The notes: a model not told the origin generated them from the letters alone. A stretch of DNA of 21,268 nt from Candidatus Heimdallarchaeota archaeon (GCA_027016475.1 JALUTL010000371.1:1-21268); one strand, 5' to 3'. Positions 1 through 8,564 are shown, counted from the stretch's first letter. Numbers and translations: made by a program.

Positions 1-1
1 A

Positions 2-1342
2 AGATATTCTGGCCAAGTATACATAATTCATCCCACAACTGATGAAATAGACGGGGTAAAATGTTACAAAAGTCTTGATAACATCCCAATGGATCTGGAT
101 ATGGCAGTTATTGCAATACCTAAAGAAAACATTGACAATTTCATTGATGAGTGCGTATCAAAAAGCATTAGAATTGCAGTAATCATAACGGCAGGATTCA
201 GTGAAATTGGTGAGGAGGGGGCAATCCATGAAAAATTGATTGTTGAAAAGGCAGTTAAAGGCGGGATACGAATTGTGGGACCAAATACAATGGGTGTTCT
301 CACATCAATCATTGATGGTAAGGAGTTCGTTAATGCGACTTTTTCTCCAGTAGCCCCAATAGCTGGAAACATAGCTTTTGTTTCACAATCAGGAGCTATA
401 GGAGCAGTGATGATGCAATATGCAAGAATAAAGGGCAGGGGGTTCTCAAGGTTTGTTTCCATTGGCAATAAGCCGGACATTAATGAAAATAACCTGCTGG
501 AAGCAATAAGCAAAGATCGAGCAACAGAAATAATCACAATGTATCTTGAGTCTTTTGTAGATGGAAGGGAGTTTATTCGTCATGCCCAATGTACAACAAA
601 GACAAAACCAATTATCTTGGTTAAAAGCGGCAGAACTGAATCGGGGGCAAGAGCGGCGGCATCCCATACAGGGGCATTGGCAAGTATGGATGTTTTGGTT
701 GATGCGGCTCTGGAAAGGGCAGGGATCATTAGAGCGCAAAGCATCAGAGACATGTATGAAATAGCTTATGGATTTGCACATTGCACAATCCCGACGGGAT
801 CAGGAATCGGAATAATTTCCAATGCAGGTGGGCCAGGAACCCTTACTGCTGACGAATGCGAGTTTGTGGGGCTATCTGTTGCAAGTTTAACAGAAACTAC
901 ACGCAAAACATTGGACAAGATATTGCCAAGTGAGGCAAGCACAGCCAATCCTATCGATATTCTTCCATCTGCAACTCCAGAAACTTATCGGTCAGTAGCA
1001 AATATACTCGCAAACGACAAAGGAATTGATTTGGTAATGATTCTTGTCTTGCCACCAGTTTTGTATCCTATTGAAAGCATCCTTGAAGCAATCGAGAAAG
1101 CAAATCTGCAAAAGCCAGTTATTGTTATTGCAATGGGATGTGAAGGGTTAGTTGAGGATTTTTCAAGGTTCACCTTCCCAATATACGAGGAGCCACAGAT
1201 GGCGGCGAAGGTTGCCAAGGCCCTTGTTGATTATGGTCAATATCAACGTCGTAACATCCCGCCAATTCTTTCATTGAAAAGGCAGGGCATTGAAAGCCAA
1301 GACAGATGGCTAAAATACCATGAGGTGAAGGATTGCCAATAA
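2..1342 (+). CDS. ADP-forming acyl-CoA synthetase, alpha part (5' end outside window; 3' end apparently frameshifted)
   Basis: This enzyme (acetyl/aryl-acyl-CoA synthetase, ADP-forming) makes ATP from an acyl-CoA, ADP and phosphate, releasing the free acid and CoA. The frame is open to the left window edge and already reads in-family there (YIIHP..., then SLDNIP and AVIAIP), so only about 40 N-terminal residues should be missing and the ATG at 89 is internal. Order: rest of the CoA-binding Rossmann domain, a succinyl-CoA-ligase-like domain with SQSGAIG at visible residues 128-134, then SHTGALAS, whose His codon is 665-667 and matches the phosphorylated His of the family, then the CoA-ligase C-domain. 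The stop at 1340-1342 comes just after WLKYHEVKD, which resembles the start of the beta ATP-grasp domain rather than the end of an alpha subunit. This suggests a fused alpha-beta protein broken by an indel. The function is secure; the exact acyl substrate is not known. Confidence 0.92.
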   Translation, partial: RYSGQVYIIHPTTDEIDGVKCYKSLDNIPMDLDMAVIAIPKENIDNFIDECVSKSIRIAVIITAGFSEIGEEGAIHEKLIVEKAVKGGIRIVGPNTMGVLTSIIDGKEFVNATFSPVAPIAGNIAFVSQSGAIGAVMMQYARIKGRGFSRFVSIGNKPDINENNLLEAISKDRATEIITMYLESFVDGREFIRHAQCTTKTKPIILVKSGRTESGARAAASHTGALASMDVLVDAALERAGIIRAQSIRDMYEIAYGFAHCTIPTGSGIGIISNAGGPGTLTADECEFVGLSVASLTETTRKTLDKILPSEASTANPIDILPSATPETYRSVANILANDKGIDLVMILVLPPVLYPIESILEAIEKANLQKPVIVIAMGCEGLVEDFSRFTFPIYEEPQMAAKVAKALVDYGQYQRRNIPPILSLKRQGIESQDRWLKYHEVKDCQ

Positions 1343-1355
1343 GTATCAACTACCT

Positions 1356-1937
1356 ATGTGCAAAGAAACTATCGTTAAAAACGAGGAACAATTGACCACT
1401 TTACAATCAAAGTTTCCTGCACCATGGGTAATGAAATTAATGTCTGACAAACTGATACACAAAAGCGATCATCAGGCAGTACTAACCACCATAGAAACAA
1501 CTGAAGAGCTGTTCAACGCTTGGAAGAAGTTGAAAGAAACTATGCATAGGCTTCAAATGGATGGAACTGTTATTGTACAGCCCCAACTGGATGCAATTGC
1601 TGAAATCGTTATAGGTGGGATCAACGACCCTCAATTTGGTCCATTCATAATGGTTGGTTCAGGAGGTAAGCTAGTTGAATTATTGGATGATGTAGTATTT
1701 CATATTGCACCATTGTCATTTGAGGAAGCTATTGATTTGATTAACACTCTTAAAGTTTCAAAATTGTTGAAGGGATACAGGGGAGAAAGCGCCGTAAGTA
1801 TAAATGAGTTGGCTCAGCTTATCGTAAATGTAGGCAAGATGATGGTAGAAAACCTTCATATCAAGGAATTTGAAATCAATCCGGTTATGGCAACGAGAGA
1901 AGGGTTCATTGCGGTCGACATTAGAGGGAAAATTTAA
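1356..1937 (+). CDS. ADP-forming acyl-CoA synthetase, beta (ATP-grasp) part
   Basis: This is the ATP-grasp half of the ADP-forming acyl-CoA synthetase, which passes phosphate from the phospho-His of the alpha part to ADP. Visible family motifs are MKLMSDKLIHKSD (residues 26-39), the nucleotide-binding FGPFIMVGSGGKLVELLDD (94-112) and the C-terminal EFEINPV...AVDIRGK. At 193 aa it is shorter than a free beta subunit (about 230 aa), because the usual N-terminal 'E.K.(I)A..YG(I)P' segment is not behind a start codon. That segment is present as DNA: the frame is open from 1329 and reads IANKYQLPMCKE, directly continuing WLKYHEVKD of the preceding frame. The ATG at 1356 is therefore probably not a natural start, and the two halves are most simply one gene of about 700 codons with a 1-2 base indel at 1331-1340. 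The stop overlaps the convergent VOC gene by 4 nt. Confidence 0.88.
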   Translation: MCKETIVKNEEQLTTLQSKFPAPWVMKLMSDKLIHKSDHQAVLTTIETTEELFNAWKKLKETMHRLQMDGTVIVQPQLDAIAEIVIGGINDPQFGPFIMVGSGGKLVELLDDVVFHIAPLSFEEAIDLINTLKVSKLLKGYRGESAVSINELAQLIVNVGKMMVENLHIKEFEINPVMATREGFIAVDIRGKI

Positions 1938-2353
1938 TGCTCCTCATTGAAGTGTGGTAGAGGCTGACCAAAACGGAACACGTGCCCATTGAGTTCCTTA
2001 ATTGTAAATTCTTTCATACCCCATGGCATTTCGGCAAGCTCTGAGACGAACTCTACGCCTTTTTCCTTGTAGATTTGATAAAGTTGTTCTATATTTTCTC
2101 TGAGATGGAAATAAAGCCATCCTGCAGTATTTACAGGTTTTCCGGCGTGTGACAATTGAATGTGGCCATGTGAACCATGACCGTTTTGCCCTTGCTGCTC
2201 TCCTATTGAGACGCTGGCATGGTCAAGGGGATCACCATATATCCAGTCGACTACAAAACCAAGTTTCTCAGTGTAATATTTGAGTGTTTGACCCAAATCC
2301 TCCACTTCTAACACTGGTTCCAGATCTATAGGAATTGAAATCGGAAATTCCAT
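1934..2353 (-). CDS. VOC superfamily (glyoxalase/bleomycin-resistance fold) protein
   Basis: A 139-aa protein with the paired beta-alpha-beta-beta-beta plan of the vicinal-oxygen-chelate superfamily. The first module has PVLEVEDLGQTLKYYTEKLGF (14-34), the usual strand then helix ending in 'YxxxLGF', followed by HASVSIG. The second module has GWLYFHLRENIEQLYQIYKEKG and ends in FTIKELNGHVFRFGQP, where the Glu of 'KELNGH' sits at the usual metal-ligand position. VOC members include glyoxalase I, dioxygenases, epimerases and antibiotic-binding proteins; nothing here separates these. The start is an ATG inside CCATGG, and a TATA-like TTAATAA lies about 25 nt upstream on this strand, consistent with a leaderless transcript. 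Its stop shares the sequence TTAA with the stop of the convergent acyl-CoA synthetase gene. Confidence 0.85.
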   Translation of the reverse strand: MEFPISIPIDLEPVLEVEDLGQTLKYYTEKLGFVVDWIYGDPLDHASVSIGEQQGQNGHGSHGHIQLSHAGKPVNTAGWLYFHLRENIEQLYQIYKEKGVEFVSELAEMPWGMKEFTIKELNGHVFRFGQPLPHFNEEH

Positions 2354-2373
2354 GGACTATGTCCTGAGGTATG

Positions 2374-2384
2374 GTTATTAATTA
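2374..2384 (-). promoter_or_regulatory. Possible TATA box for the VOC gene
   Basis: On the minus strand the sequence reads about TAATTAATAAC, centred roughly 25 nt before the ATG at 2353. This is the spacing expected for an archaeal TATA box serving a leaderless or nearly leaderless mRNA. The surrounding DNA is AT-rich, so chance occurrence is quite possible. Confidence 0.3.
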
Positions 2385-2505
2385 TGGGTCAGGAGACCTA
2401 ATTGAAAATAAACCCCGAAAGGACAAGTTTTGTTTTCCTAGTAGTTGATTGATATAGGCCATAACCCCATTGCTCTTAAGATCAATTATGTAAGGTTATC
2501 TGAAG

Positions 2506-3236
2506 ATGATCGACGACAATTTTGACAAAATGGCGGAAGTCTATGATGACATGATCGATTGGGATGCAAGGCTTCAGAGAGAACTTCCATTTATAGTTGA
2601 AGAGTTACAAGGAGCAGAAAGAATAATTGAATTTGCTTGTTCAACCGGCAGGCATACCCTTGCATTGGCGGAATGGTTCGCAGTTACAGGTGTGGACATC
2701 AATCAGAAAATGATTGAAAGGGCCAAGGAGGTCACAAAACCAAAGAGTGATAAAATTGAGTTAATTCATAGCAATCTTTTGGACATTGAACCAGATAAAT
2801 TGGGAACGTTTGATGGGGGCATAATTCTGGCAAATTCACTAGTGAACCTTGAGACGGAAGAGAACATAATAAAAGCCTTAAAACTTATGAGAAAGTTGAT
2901 CACTGCTGGAAAGCTAATCGGGCAGACTGTTTGTCTTGATAATTCTATACCTACCTTCCTTTACGACAGACAAAAACTGGAGAGCGACAGTATTTGGTGC
3001 AAAGGATTATGATTCCGCTTCTGCTTGGAAAAAGCACCCATCAACTCCATTTCAACATAATCGATAATGGCAAATACCAATCACGGAACATATATCCGAT
3101 TTATGCGATTTCCCCTGAAATACTGGAAACTCTTGCCAATAAGGCTGGTTGGAAAATTTCAAGGATTTATGGAGGTTATCAGAGAAAAGAGCCCAGTTTT
3201 GAGCCCGGATCCACTCATGTCTGGATATTGGAATGA
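2506..3236 (+). pseudogene. Class I SAM-dependent methyltransferase, interrupted by a frameshift
   Basis: The N-terminal 168 residues (2506-3012) are a class I methyltransferase Rossmann fold: IIEFACSTGRHTLALA (motif I, with acidic and small residues in place of GxGxG), VTGVDINQKMIERAK (motif II, acidic D for the ribose), then FDGGIILANSLVNLE and a helix ending in GKLIGQTV. Translation then stops at 3010-3012. The rest of the domain continues in another frame as HQLHFNIIDNGKYQSRNIYPIYAISPEILETLANKAGW and ends STHVWILE at 3236, which is the beta6-beta7 and capping part seen in glycine/sarcosine-like methyltransferases. The switch lies between about 2990 and 3045. One stretch in the third frame (DYDSASAW) also looks protein-like, so more than one indel is possible. 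The start is ATG 2506 after AGGTTATCTGAAG. Substrate unknown. The gene could be decayed, or the indel could be a sequencing error. Confidence 0.75.
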
Positions 3237-3355
3237 ATTGCAAACAGGAGCAGCCATCGTAAAAACTTGATCATTAATTGGCCATTGGATATGAAGACAA
3301 CTGCATATTAATATATTTTTTATTCTTTTTCATATGGAACAGGAGAAGATCAGCT

Positions 3356-5167
3356 ATGCTTGAAAAATTGGAAGTAGAACAGTTCATTGGTTTGGGCAAT
3401 GAAGCTGTTGCAAAAGGCCTTTTGGATGAGGGAGCAAATTATTTTTCAGGATATCCAGGTACTCCTTCAACAGAAATTATAGAATATGTTCAAAAGGTGT
3501 CCCCACCTAATGTCATCGCACATTGGGCAACCAATGAAGCTGTGGCCCTTGAAGACGCAGCAGCAGCAGCAATCTCCGGCATGTACGCAGTTTTTACTTC
3601 AAAGCATGTCGGGTTAAATGTTGCAGCAGATGCGTTTGTGACTTTGGCCACTATGGGAATCAATGGAGGTTTGGTTTTATGCATCGTTGATGATCCATCA
3701 ATGCATTCATCACAAAATGAGCAGGATACAAGATGGTATGGAAGACTTGCCCATGTCCCAGTAGTTGAGCCTTCAGATCCTTCAAATGCATATCATTGGG
3801 CAAGAAAGACCATGGAGCTAAGTTTACAAACAAAACTTCCTGTAATTTTGAGACTAACAACCAGAATATCGCATGGACTTGGCATTGTAGAGCCAACCCG
3901 CCCAATTGCACGAGAGACCATCCCTTACAAGAAAGATCCTGAAAGATTCGTTACTATACCCTCAAGAGCAAGAAAAAATAAGATTCGTCTGGAAAAAGCA
4001 TTAAATCAATCAAAACAGCTCACAGATAATGTAGATTCTGTTCGGGAAATTGGAAGTAATTCCAAAGAATTAGGAATAATAGCAACTGGAGTTGCGGCAT
4101 CGTATTGCGAGGATTTGGTGTTAAGGTATGATTTTGACTTGCTTATTCCCCACATAACCAACCCAATACCAAAGGACATGATTTTGTCATTCATTAGGAA
4201 CCATTCTCGGATATTGATTGTGGAAGAACTTGACGGCATCATGGAATTGGAAATCAAGAAACTGTTGTTTGATGAAGAGATAGAAATTACTGTCTATGGC
4301 AAAGACATAATCCCTGCAAATTATGAATTGGATCCTCGAAAAATCGAAAATTCAGTCCGAACGCTACTAGGTCTAGAGGAATTGGAGAATGATTTTGTAG
4401 AGCTTCCAGTAGACAGTCTACTTCCCCGACCACCTACTTTTTGCGCAGGTTGCCCGCATCGATCAACGTTCTTTAACCTTAAAAAAGCACTGAAGAGAGC
4501 GGACGTAATCTATTCAAACGACATAGGGTGCTATTCACTTGGTGCTTTGCCGCCATTTGAAGAGGCTGATTCCATTTTGTGTATGGGGGCAAGCATTGGA
4601 ATGGCTGTAGGATATGCAAAAGCTAATCCCGACAAGCTAGTAGTATCAACGATCGGAGATTCAACATTTTGGCATAGTGGAATTTCTGCCTTGGTCAATG
4701 CAATTTGGCATGACATAAATCTGCTTGTTGTTGTTATGGACAATTCAACCACAGCAATGACAGGAACTCAAAACAATCCATCAACTCATGGAAAGTTGAA
4801 CATTCAGAAAACTATACAGGGGATGGGGATACCCGCTTTCGAAATAGAGCCTTTTGATGAGAAGGAGTTTATTAGTTTAGTGAGATCAGTAATAAAACTT
4901 CCAGGGGTGAAAGTAATTGTTGCAAAATATCCCTGTGTAATATATGAAAACCAGTTAATGAAACAAGAGAACAGGCAACCAAAGGGAGTAATCGCAGTAA
5001 GTCATGAAAAATGTACACTCTGTGGATTGTGTGTTGAAGGACTGAACTGTACAGCCCTTAGTTTAGTTGACAACAAGATACAAGTTGATGAGGTTCTCTG
5101 CAATGGGTGTGAATTTTGTAGCATCGTATGCCCTAGGGATGCTTTTTATTTGAAGGAGCGTGCATGA
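3356..5167 (+). CDS. iorA: Indolepyruvate:ferredoxin oxidoreductase, alpha subunit
   Basis: The catalytic subunit of IOR oxidatively decarboxylates aryl-pyruvates (from Trp, Phe, Tyr) to aryl-acetyl-CoA and reduces ferredoxin in the cytoplasm. The protein from ATG 3356 is 603 aa. It shows GYPGTPSTE (32-40) in the N-terminal pyrimidine-binding domain, CAGCPHRS (363-370), and a thiamine-diphosphate motif starting GDSTFWHSG (434) and ending in VMDNSTTAMTG. A C-terminal 2x[4Fe-4S] ferredoxin domain has Cys 553/556/559/565 and 582/585/588/592. This order is diagnostic of IorA. The frame stays open upstream to a TTG at 3278, but the added residues are hydrophobic and not family-like. The chosen ATG follows AGGAGAAGATCAGCT, a plausible Shine-Dalgarno. 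An AT-rich TATA-like run (TTAATATATTTTT) starts near 3307. iorB overlaps its end by 8 nt. Confidence 0.95.
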   Translation: MLEKLEVEQFIGLGNEAVAKGLLDEGANYFSGYPGTPSTEIIEYVQKVSPPNVIAHWATNEAVALEDAAAAAISGMYAVFTSKHVGLNVAADAFVTLATMGINGGLVLCIVDDPSMHSSQNEQDTRWYGRLAHVPVVEPSDPSNAYHWARKTMELSLQTKLPVILRLTTRISHGLGIVEPTRPIARETIPYKKDPERFVTIPSRARKNKIRLEKALNQSKQLTDNVDSVREIGSNSKELGIIATGVAASYCEDLVLRYDFDLLIPHITNPIPKDMILSFIRNHSRILIVEELDGIMELEIKKLLFDEEIEITVYGKDIIPANYELDPRKIENSVRTLLGLEELENDFVELPVDSLLPRPPTFCAGCPHRSTFFNLKKALKRADVIYSNDIGCYSLGALPPFEEADSILCMGASIGMAVGYAKANPDKLVVSTIGDSTFWHSGISALVNAIWHDINLLVVVMDNSTTAMTGTQNNPSTHGKLNIQKTIQGMGIPAFEIEPFDEKEFISLVRSVIKLPGVKVIVAKYPCVIYENQLMKQENRQPKGVIAVSHEKCTLCGLCVEGLNCTALSLVDNKIQVDEVLCNGCEFCSIVCPRDAFYLKERA

Positions 5168-5765
5168 AATGGCGATGGCTATAAACAAACATTTGCAAGT
5201 CCATTTGGCAGGAGTGGGAGGACAAGGTGTAGTAAGCATAGGGAGATTGTTGGTCGAGCTAGGGCAATATTATGGGTTTAAAATTAAAGGAAATGAGACA
5301 CATGGTATGAGTCAAAGAGGAGGCTCTGTCGTTTTTCAGGTACGCATCGGGAATTTTTCAGGAGTCATGATTCCTGAAGGCGAAGCTGATGTTCTCCTCG
5401 CAACCGAACCTATGGAGGCATTGAGATCCATAAACATGCTAAAGAAAGAAGGGATCATAATAAGTGATACCCATCAGATTGTTCCGCCAATTGCAAACAT
5501 TATCCACAAACCCTATCCTGATATGGAAATTATAGTTGAGACACTAAAGCGAAAAACGATCAATGTGTATCTGATCCCTGCAACCCGCATAGCGAATGAG
5601 TTGGGGCACAGTAAAGGGGCGAATCTCGTTCTTTTGGGGCAATTCATTCGAGTAACCGACTTTTTTGAGATAAAGACTGTTGAGAAATTGATTGAAAAGA
5701 AATGGCCAAAATTTAAGGAAAAGAATCTTGAAGCATTTCGTACAGGGCATGAGTTTATGACTTAA
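5160..5765 (+). CDS. iorB: Indolepyruvate:ferredoxin oxidoreductase, beta subunit
   Basis: This is the small subunit of IOR, homologous to the gamma domain of pyruvate/ketoacid ferredoxin oxidoreductases, and it pairs with IorA. Visible features are GVGGQGVVSIGRLL near the N-terminus (residues 18-31), KGNETHGMSQRGGSV, and the ADVLLATEPMEALR helix, all typical of the POR/IOR gamma-like fold. The length of 201 aa is normal. The GTG at 5160 overlaps the end of iorA by 8 nt; in-frame ATGs at 5169 and 5175 are alternatives, and either arrangement implies translational coupling. The stop codon shares TTAA with the stop of the convergent MMPL gene. With the acyl-CoA synthetase 3 kb upstream this suggests ATP formation from 2-oxoacids. 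Confidence 0.95.
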   Translation: MHEMAMAINKHLQVHLAGVGGQGVVSIGRLLVELGQYYGFKIKGNETHGMSQRGGSVVFQVRIGNFSGVMIPEGEADVLLATEPMEALRSINMLKKEGIIISDTHQIVPPIANIIHKPYPDMEIIVETLKRKTINVYLIPATRIANELGHSKGANLVLLGQFIRVTDFFEIKTVEKLIEKKWPKFKEKNLEAFRTGHEFMT

Positions 5766-8440
5766 TGTTCCAATTCAACTTTTGGCAGAATTTTTTCGAG
5801 CCATTTTGGCAACCACCAATTCCACTTTCCTGCGAGCCTCATTGCGCTAGGCAGGATGATGACTCTTGAAATAGTGGCATCCACAAAGATTGCAACTGCC
5901 ATAGCGAGTCCCATAGTTTTGAGAATTAGAAGCGGAGCAAATGCAAAAACCAAGAATGTAGCGATCATAACGGTTGCGGCACTGGTAATGACACCCGCAG
6001 TCTTAGAAAGCCCTATGCTTACAGACTGAACATTGATTTCCTGCTCAGTCAATTTACCTTCTTTCTGCAACCGTTCAGCTTCCTCTTTTATTCGCGAAAT
6101 GATAAAGATCGAATAATCCATACCTAGCCCGAGAATTGTTGTGAAGAGGAATATAGGAATAAAGAATGTTATTCCCGCCTGTTCTCCGTTTAGAAGCTCA
6201 ACAAAGTTCCCTTCTTGGAACACAAAGACTAAGGCCCCTATACCAAAGAGGATGGATCCTGCGATTGTCAAAATCGCCTTGATGGGGAGGATTACACTTC
6301 GGAACAGTATGAGCAAAGCAATGAAGAGGGCAATAACAGCAAACGTAAGCATACGAGGTACATCTGAATAGAGTTCATTCCTGCTATCCAAAAGGCTTGC
6401 ACTTGCACCTGTTACGTAGACTGCTTTAACTCCATCAATGCCGTCAAACATTTCATGAGCTTTTTCTCGAAGTATTTGTGCTAATTCCATTGCGTCGCCA
6501 GATCCAAAGTCCAAGTTTGAGGTGAGAGAAATCATAAGAGTGTCATTTCCATATTTATAATTCACCTTGTCTTGTGTATTTTGAATGAACAAGAGTTTGG
6601 CATAGTTTGGAGTTGGAACAAATGAACCATTTTCTAACGGCATCATTATTATGTCAGGTGAGTTCAACGTTTGATTCACAGCTTCCAATGAATAGCTGAT
6701 CAGTTGCCCAGTTGAAGGGTTTGTGAAAACGTTGAGTGAATCCACAGTTTGGAACTGCAATACATGCCGATTGAGCGATCGCCTTTCTTCAAAAGACAAT
6801 GCCCACTTTGCAAATTCGATTGTTTGATTCAGCAAATCGGCATTGAAAACACCATTTTTCACACCCGTATCGATTACTACCTGATAAGGAGTCAATGAAC
6901 CCAAATCAAACTTATCAACGATAAATTCCAGACCTTTACGTGAATCAGAGTTTTGAGGAAGATTCTGAATGCTGTCAAAGGACAGATCAGCCTGCAAGGA
7001 AAGGGAAATGAAAGGAGCAAAAAGAAACATTGAAAGTACCAAGAAGGTAACGGGTAACTTCATGACAAGTCGTGACCATCTCTCCCAAAAACTGGATCTT
7101 ACTTTCGTTCCAATCTGCATCTTTCTGATTTTTGCCACATCCCTTGAATGGCCAGAGATGAAATCAGGCCAATCAAGGAATCTACCAAACAAAGAGAGAA
7201 TTGCAGGAGTAAGCGTATTTGCAGTCAGGATTGAAAGAATGACTACAATTGACACACCAATTGCCATCGATCGGGTCAGAGACGAATCGACGATTGCAAG
7301 CGCAGCAAATCCGATGATTACGGCAAATCCGGAGTATGCAACTGCCTTGCCTGAAGTTCTGACCATAATACTTGCAGCTGATTTTTCAGTTTGCTTTTGT
7401 GTTTCCGGATTCCAGAGACCGCGTTCCAGCAATTGAGCCTTTTGTTTTCTGTATTCTTCACGATATCTTATAATGCTGAACAGGTTATAATCAACAGCAA
7501 CTGCAATTCCAATCATGGCTATAATGCTCGGCAGAAAGTCAGATACGGTAATGATCCCCGCTTTTGCCAGCAGATATGAGCCATAATATGCTCCAAATAA
7601 GCTACCCACTAATGCAACCATTGGAATTGCAATACCCATTGGAGACCTAAAGACAATTGCAAGGATGATAATGGCTAACACAACAGAAATCAGTTCAGAA
7701 TCTCGGAATGATTCTTCGCTGTTCTCAATAATGTCATGGAACTGTGCTGCCTCTCCTGTAAGATAATACTCATTTGATGCCAAATCCCCATTACTTGCTA
7801 ATTCTATGGTGATTGGAAGAGCGTTCACCCTGGTTTGAATGTAGTTTTCCATTGCAGTTTCATCATGTAATATCTCTCGAATCACTTCAACATCATCCAA
7901 CACATCATTGACATCGTGAGTTGATGAAACAATATTAATAAGAGTGGTCTGCCCATCCTCGGAAACCAAGGATTGCGCAAATTCACCTGCTCCTGCAATC
8001 ACAAGCAAAGGATAGGAAACAATTTGATCATAATGGGTCAGGCTATGATTGTATAAAGATGAATTAACATAAAACGTAAAGTAAAGCAACCAATTAGACC
8101 AAGTTTCCTCACTGAAGTTGGCTTTGGGATTGTTGATCACAATAATATGAGTACTGCCTTCTTGCGTTATGTTGAATCTTTCACGGTATAAAGCGCTACC
8201 AAGACCGCTTTCGGAACTCGGTTCATCAAATTCTCTTTCATTTGAAACAACCGAAGTCAGCAGTTGAGGGGCATTTGTTGCCACGACAAGTCCAACGAGC
8301 AAGAGCCAAAACACTAGAACCAATACAGGTTTACGAGCAGAAAAAGCAAGATTTGTTGGGTTTTTTCTTATCTGGCTCATATTTTTCTTACTCATGTTCA
8401 TGGTATAAAAGCAATCCGATAGTTGCATGAATGCAATCAA
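5762..8440 (-). CDS. MMPL/RND-superfamily membrane transporter
   Basis: A protein of up to 892 aa built as two repeats, each one TM helix, a large extracytoplasmic domain and five TM helices. TM1 is about 38-56, the first external domain 60-245, and TMs about 250-413 include GIAVAVDYNLF with Asp317. The second repeat has TM about 462-480, an external domain to about 690, and TMs 697-865 with GLGMDYSIFI and Asp775. The paired 'GxxxDY' Asp residues in TM4 and TM10 are the proton-relay signature of MMPL/HAE3-type RND transporters, which export lipids or hydrophobic compounds using the proton gradient. Several starts are possible: 8440, ATG 8401, 8395 or 8380. A TATA-like TTTTATACC about 25 nt before 8380 would favour that one if the mRNA is leaderless. 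Substrate unknown. It is divergent from a winged-helix gene. Confidence 0.9.
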   Translation of the reverse strand: MIAFMQLSDCFYTMNMSKKNMSQIRKNPTNLAFSARKPVLVLVFWLLLVGLVVATNAPQLLTSVVSNEREFDEPSSESGLGSALYRERFNITQEGSTHIIVINNPKANFSEETWSNWLLYFTFYVNSSLYNHSLTHYDQIVSYPLLVIAGAGEFAQSLVSEDGQTTLINIVSSTHDVNDVLDDVEVIREILHDETAMENYIQTRVNALPITIELASNGDLASNEYYLTGEAAQFHDIIENSEESFRDSELISVVLAIIILAIVFRSPMGIAIPMVALVGSLFGAYYGSYLLAKAGIITVSDFLPSIIAMIGIAVAVDYNLFSIIRYREEYRKQKAQLLERGLWNPETQKQTEKSAASIMVRTSGKAVAYSGFAVIIGFAALAIVDSSLTRSMAIGVSIVVILSILTANTLTPAILSLFGRFLDWPDFISGHSRDVAKIRKMQIGTKVRSSFWERWSRLVMKLPVTFLVLSMFLFAPFISLSLQADLSFDSIQNLPQNSDSRKGLEFIVDKFDLGSLTPYQVVIDTGVKNGVFNADLLNQTIEFAKWALSFEERRSLNRHVLQFQTVDSLNVFTNPSTGQLISYSLEAVNQTLNSPDIIMMPLENGSFVPTPNYAKLLFIQNTQDKVNYKYGNDTLMISLTSNLDFGSGDAMELAQILREKAHEMFDGIDGVKAVYVTGASASLLDSRNELYSDVPRMLTFAVIALFIALLILFRSVILPIKAILTIAGSILFGIGALVFVFQEGNFVELLNGEQAGITFFIPIFLFTTILGLGMDYSIFIISRIKEEAERLQKEGKLTEQEINVQSVSIGLSKTAGVITSAATVMIATFLVFAFAPLLILKTMGLAMAVAIFVDATISRVIILPSAMRLAGKWNWWLPKWLEKILPKVELEH
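8423..8436. promoter_or_regulatory. Inverted repeat near the MMPL start (candidate operator)
   Basis: The sequence TTGCAT-GA-ATGCAA is a perfect 6-bp inverted repeat with a 2-bp spacer. It lies inside the longest possible MMPL reading frame but upstream of the more likely starts at 8401-8380, next to the TATA-like TTTTATACC. A dimeric regulator bound here could block the transporter promoter. It is short enough to be chance. Confidence 0.3.
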
Positions 8441-8453
8441 GTAATAACACGAG

Positions 8454-8471
8454 AAATGTAATAAATGTAAT
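8454..8471. repeat. Tandem 9-bp direct repeat AAATGTAAT x2
   Basis: Two adjacent perfect copies of AAATGTAAT lie in the gap between the divergent MMPL and winged-helix genes. Tandem half-sites like this can bind regulators, but AT-rich DNA produces them easily. Confidence 0.35.
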
Positions 8472-8528
8472 AATTTTTGTTGTCTTTAAGGTCTAATCAC
8501 ATAAATTTACATAATAACAAACATAATA

Positions 8529-8544
8529 TTCGCATATATGCGAA
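8529..8544. promoter_or_regulatory. Perfect 16-bp palindrome TTCGCATATATGCGAA, likely operator
   Basis: Both strands read TTCGCATATATGCGAA. It sits in the divergent gap about 20 bp upstream of the TATA box of the winged-helix gene and about 130-150 bp from the MMPL start. Size, symmetry and position fit a site for a dimeric winged-helix protein, and the adjacent gene encodes one. Autoregulation or shared control of both genes is an inference. The CG pairs in the arms make chance symmetry less likely than for a pure AT palindrome. Confidence 0.55.
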
Positions 8545-8564
8545 CATTTTAATCGGTACAAGAA

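Noticed and set aside
64..537. 157-aa minus-strand reading frame opposite the acyl-CoA synthetase
   Set aside because: It is antisense to a clearly conserved enzyme and shows no family motif of its own; a shadow frame.
3278..3355. N-terminal extension of iorA from a TTG
   Set aside because: The added 26 residues are hydrophobic and unlike IorA proteins, and they cover the probable promoter; ATG 3356 has a Shine-Dalgarno-like AGGAG.
6969..7436. 155-aa plus-strand reading frame inside the MMPL gene
   Set aside because: Entirely antisense to the conserved transporter core; no recognisable motif.
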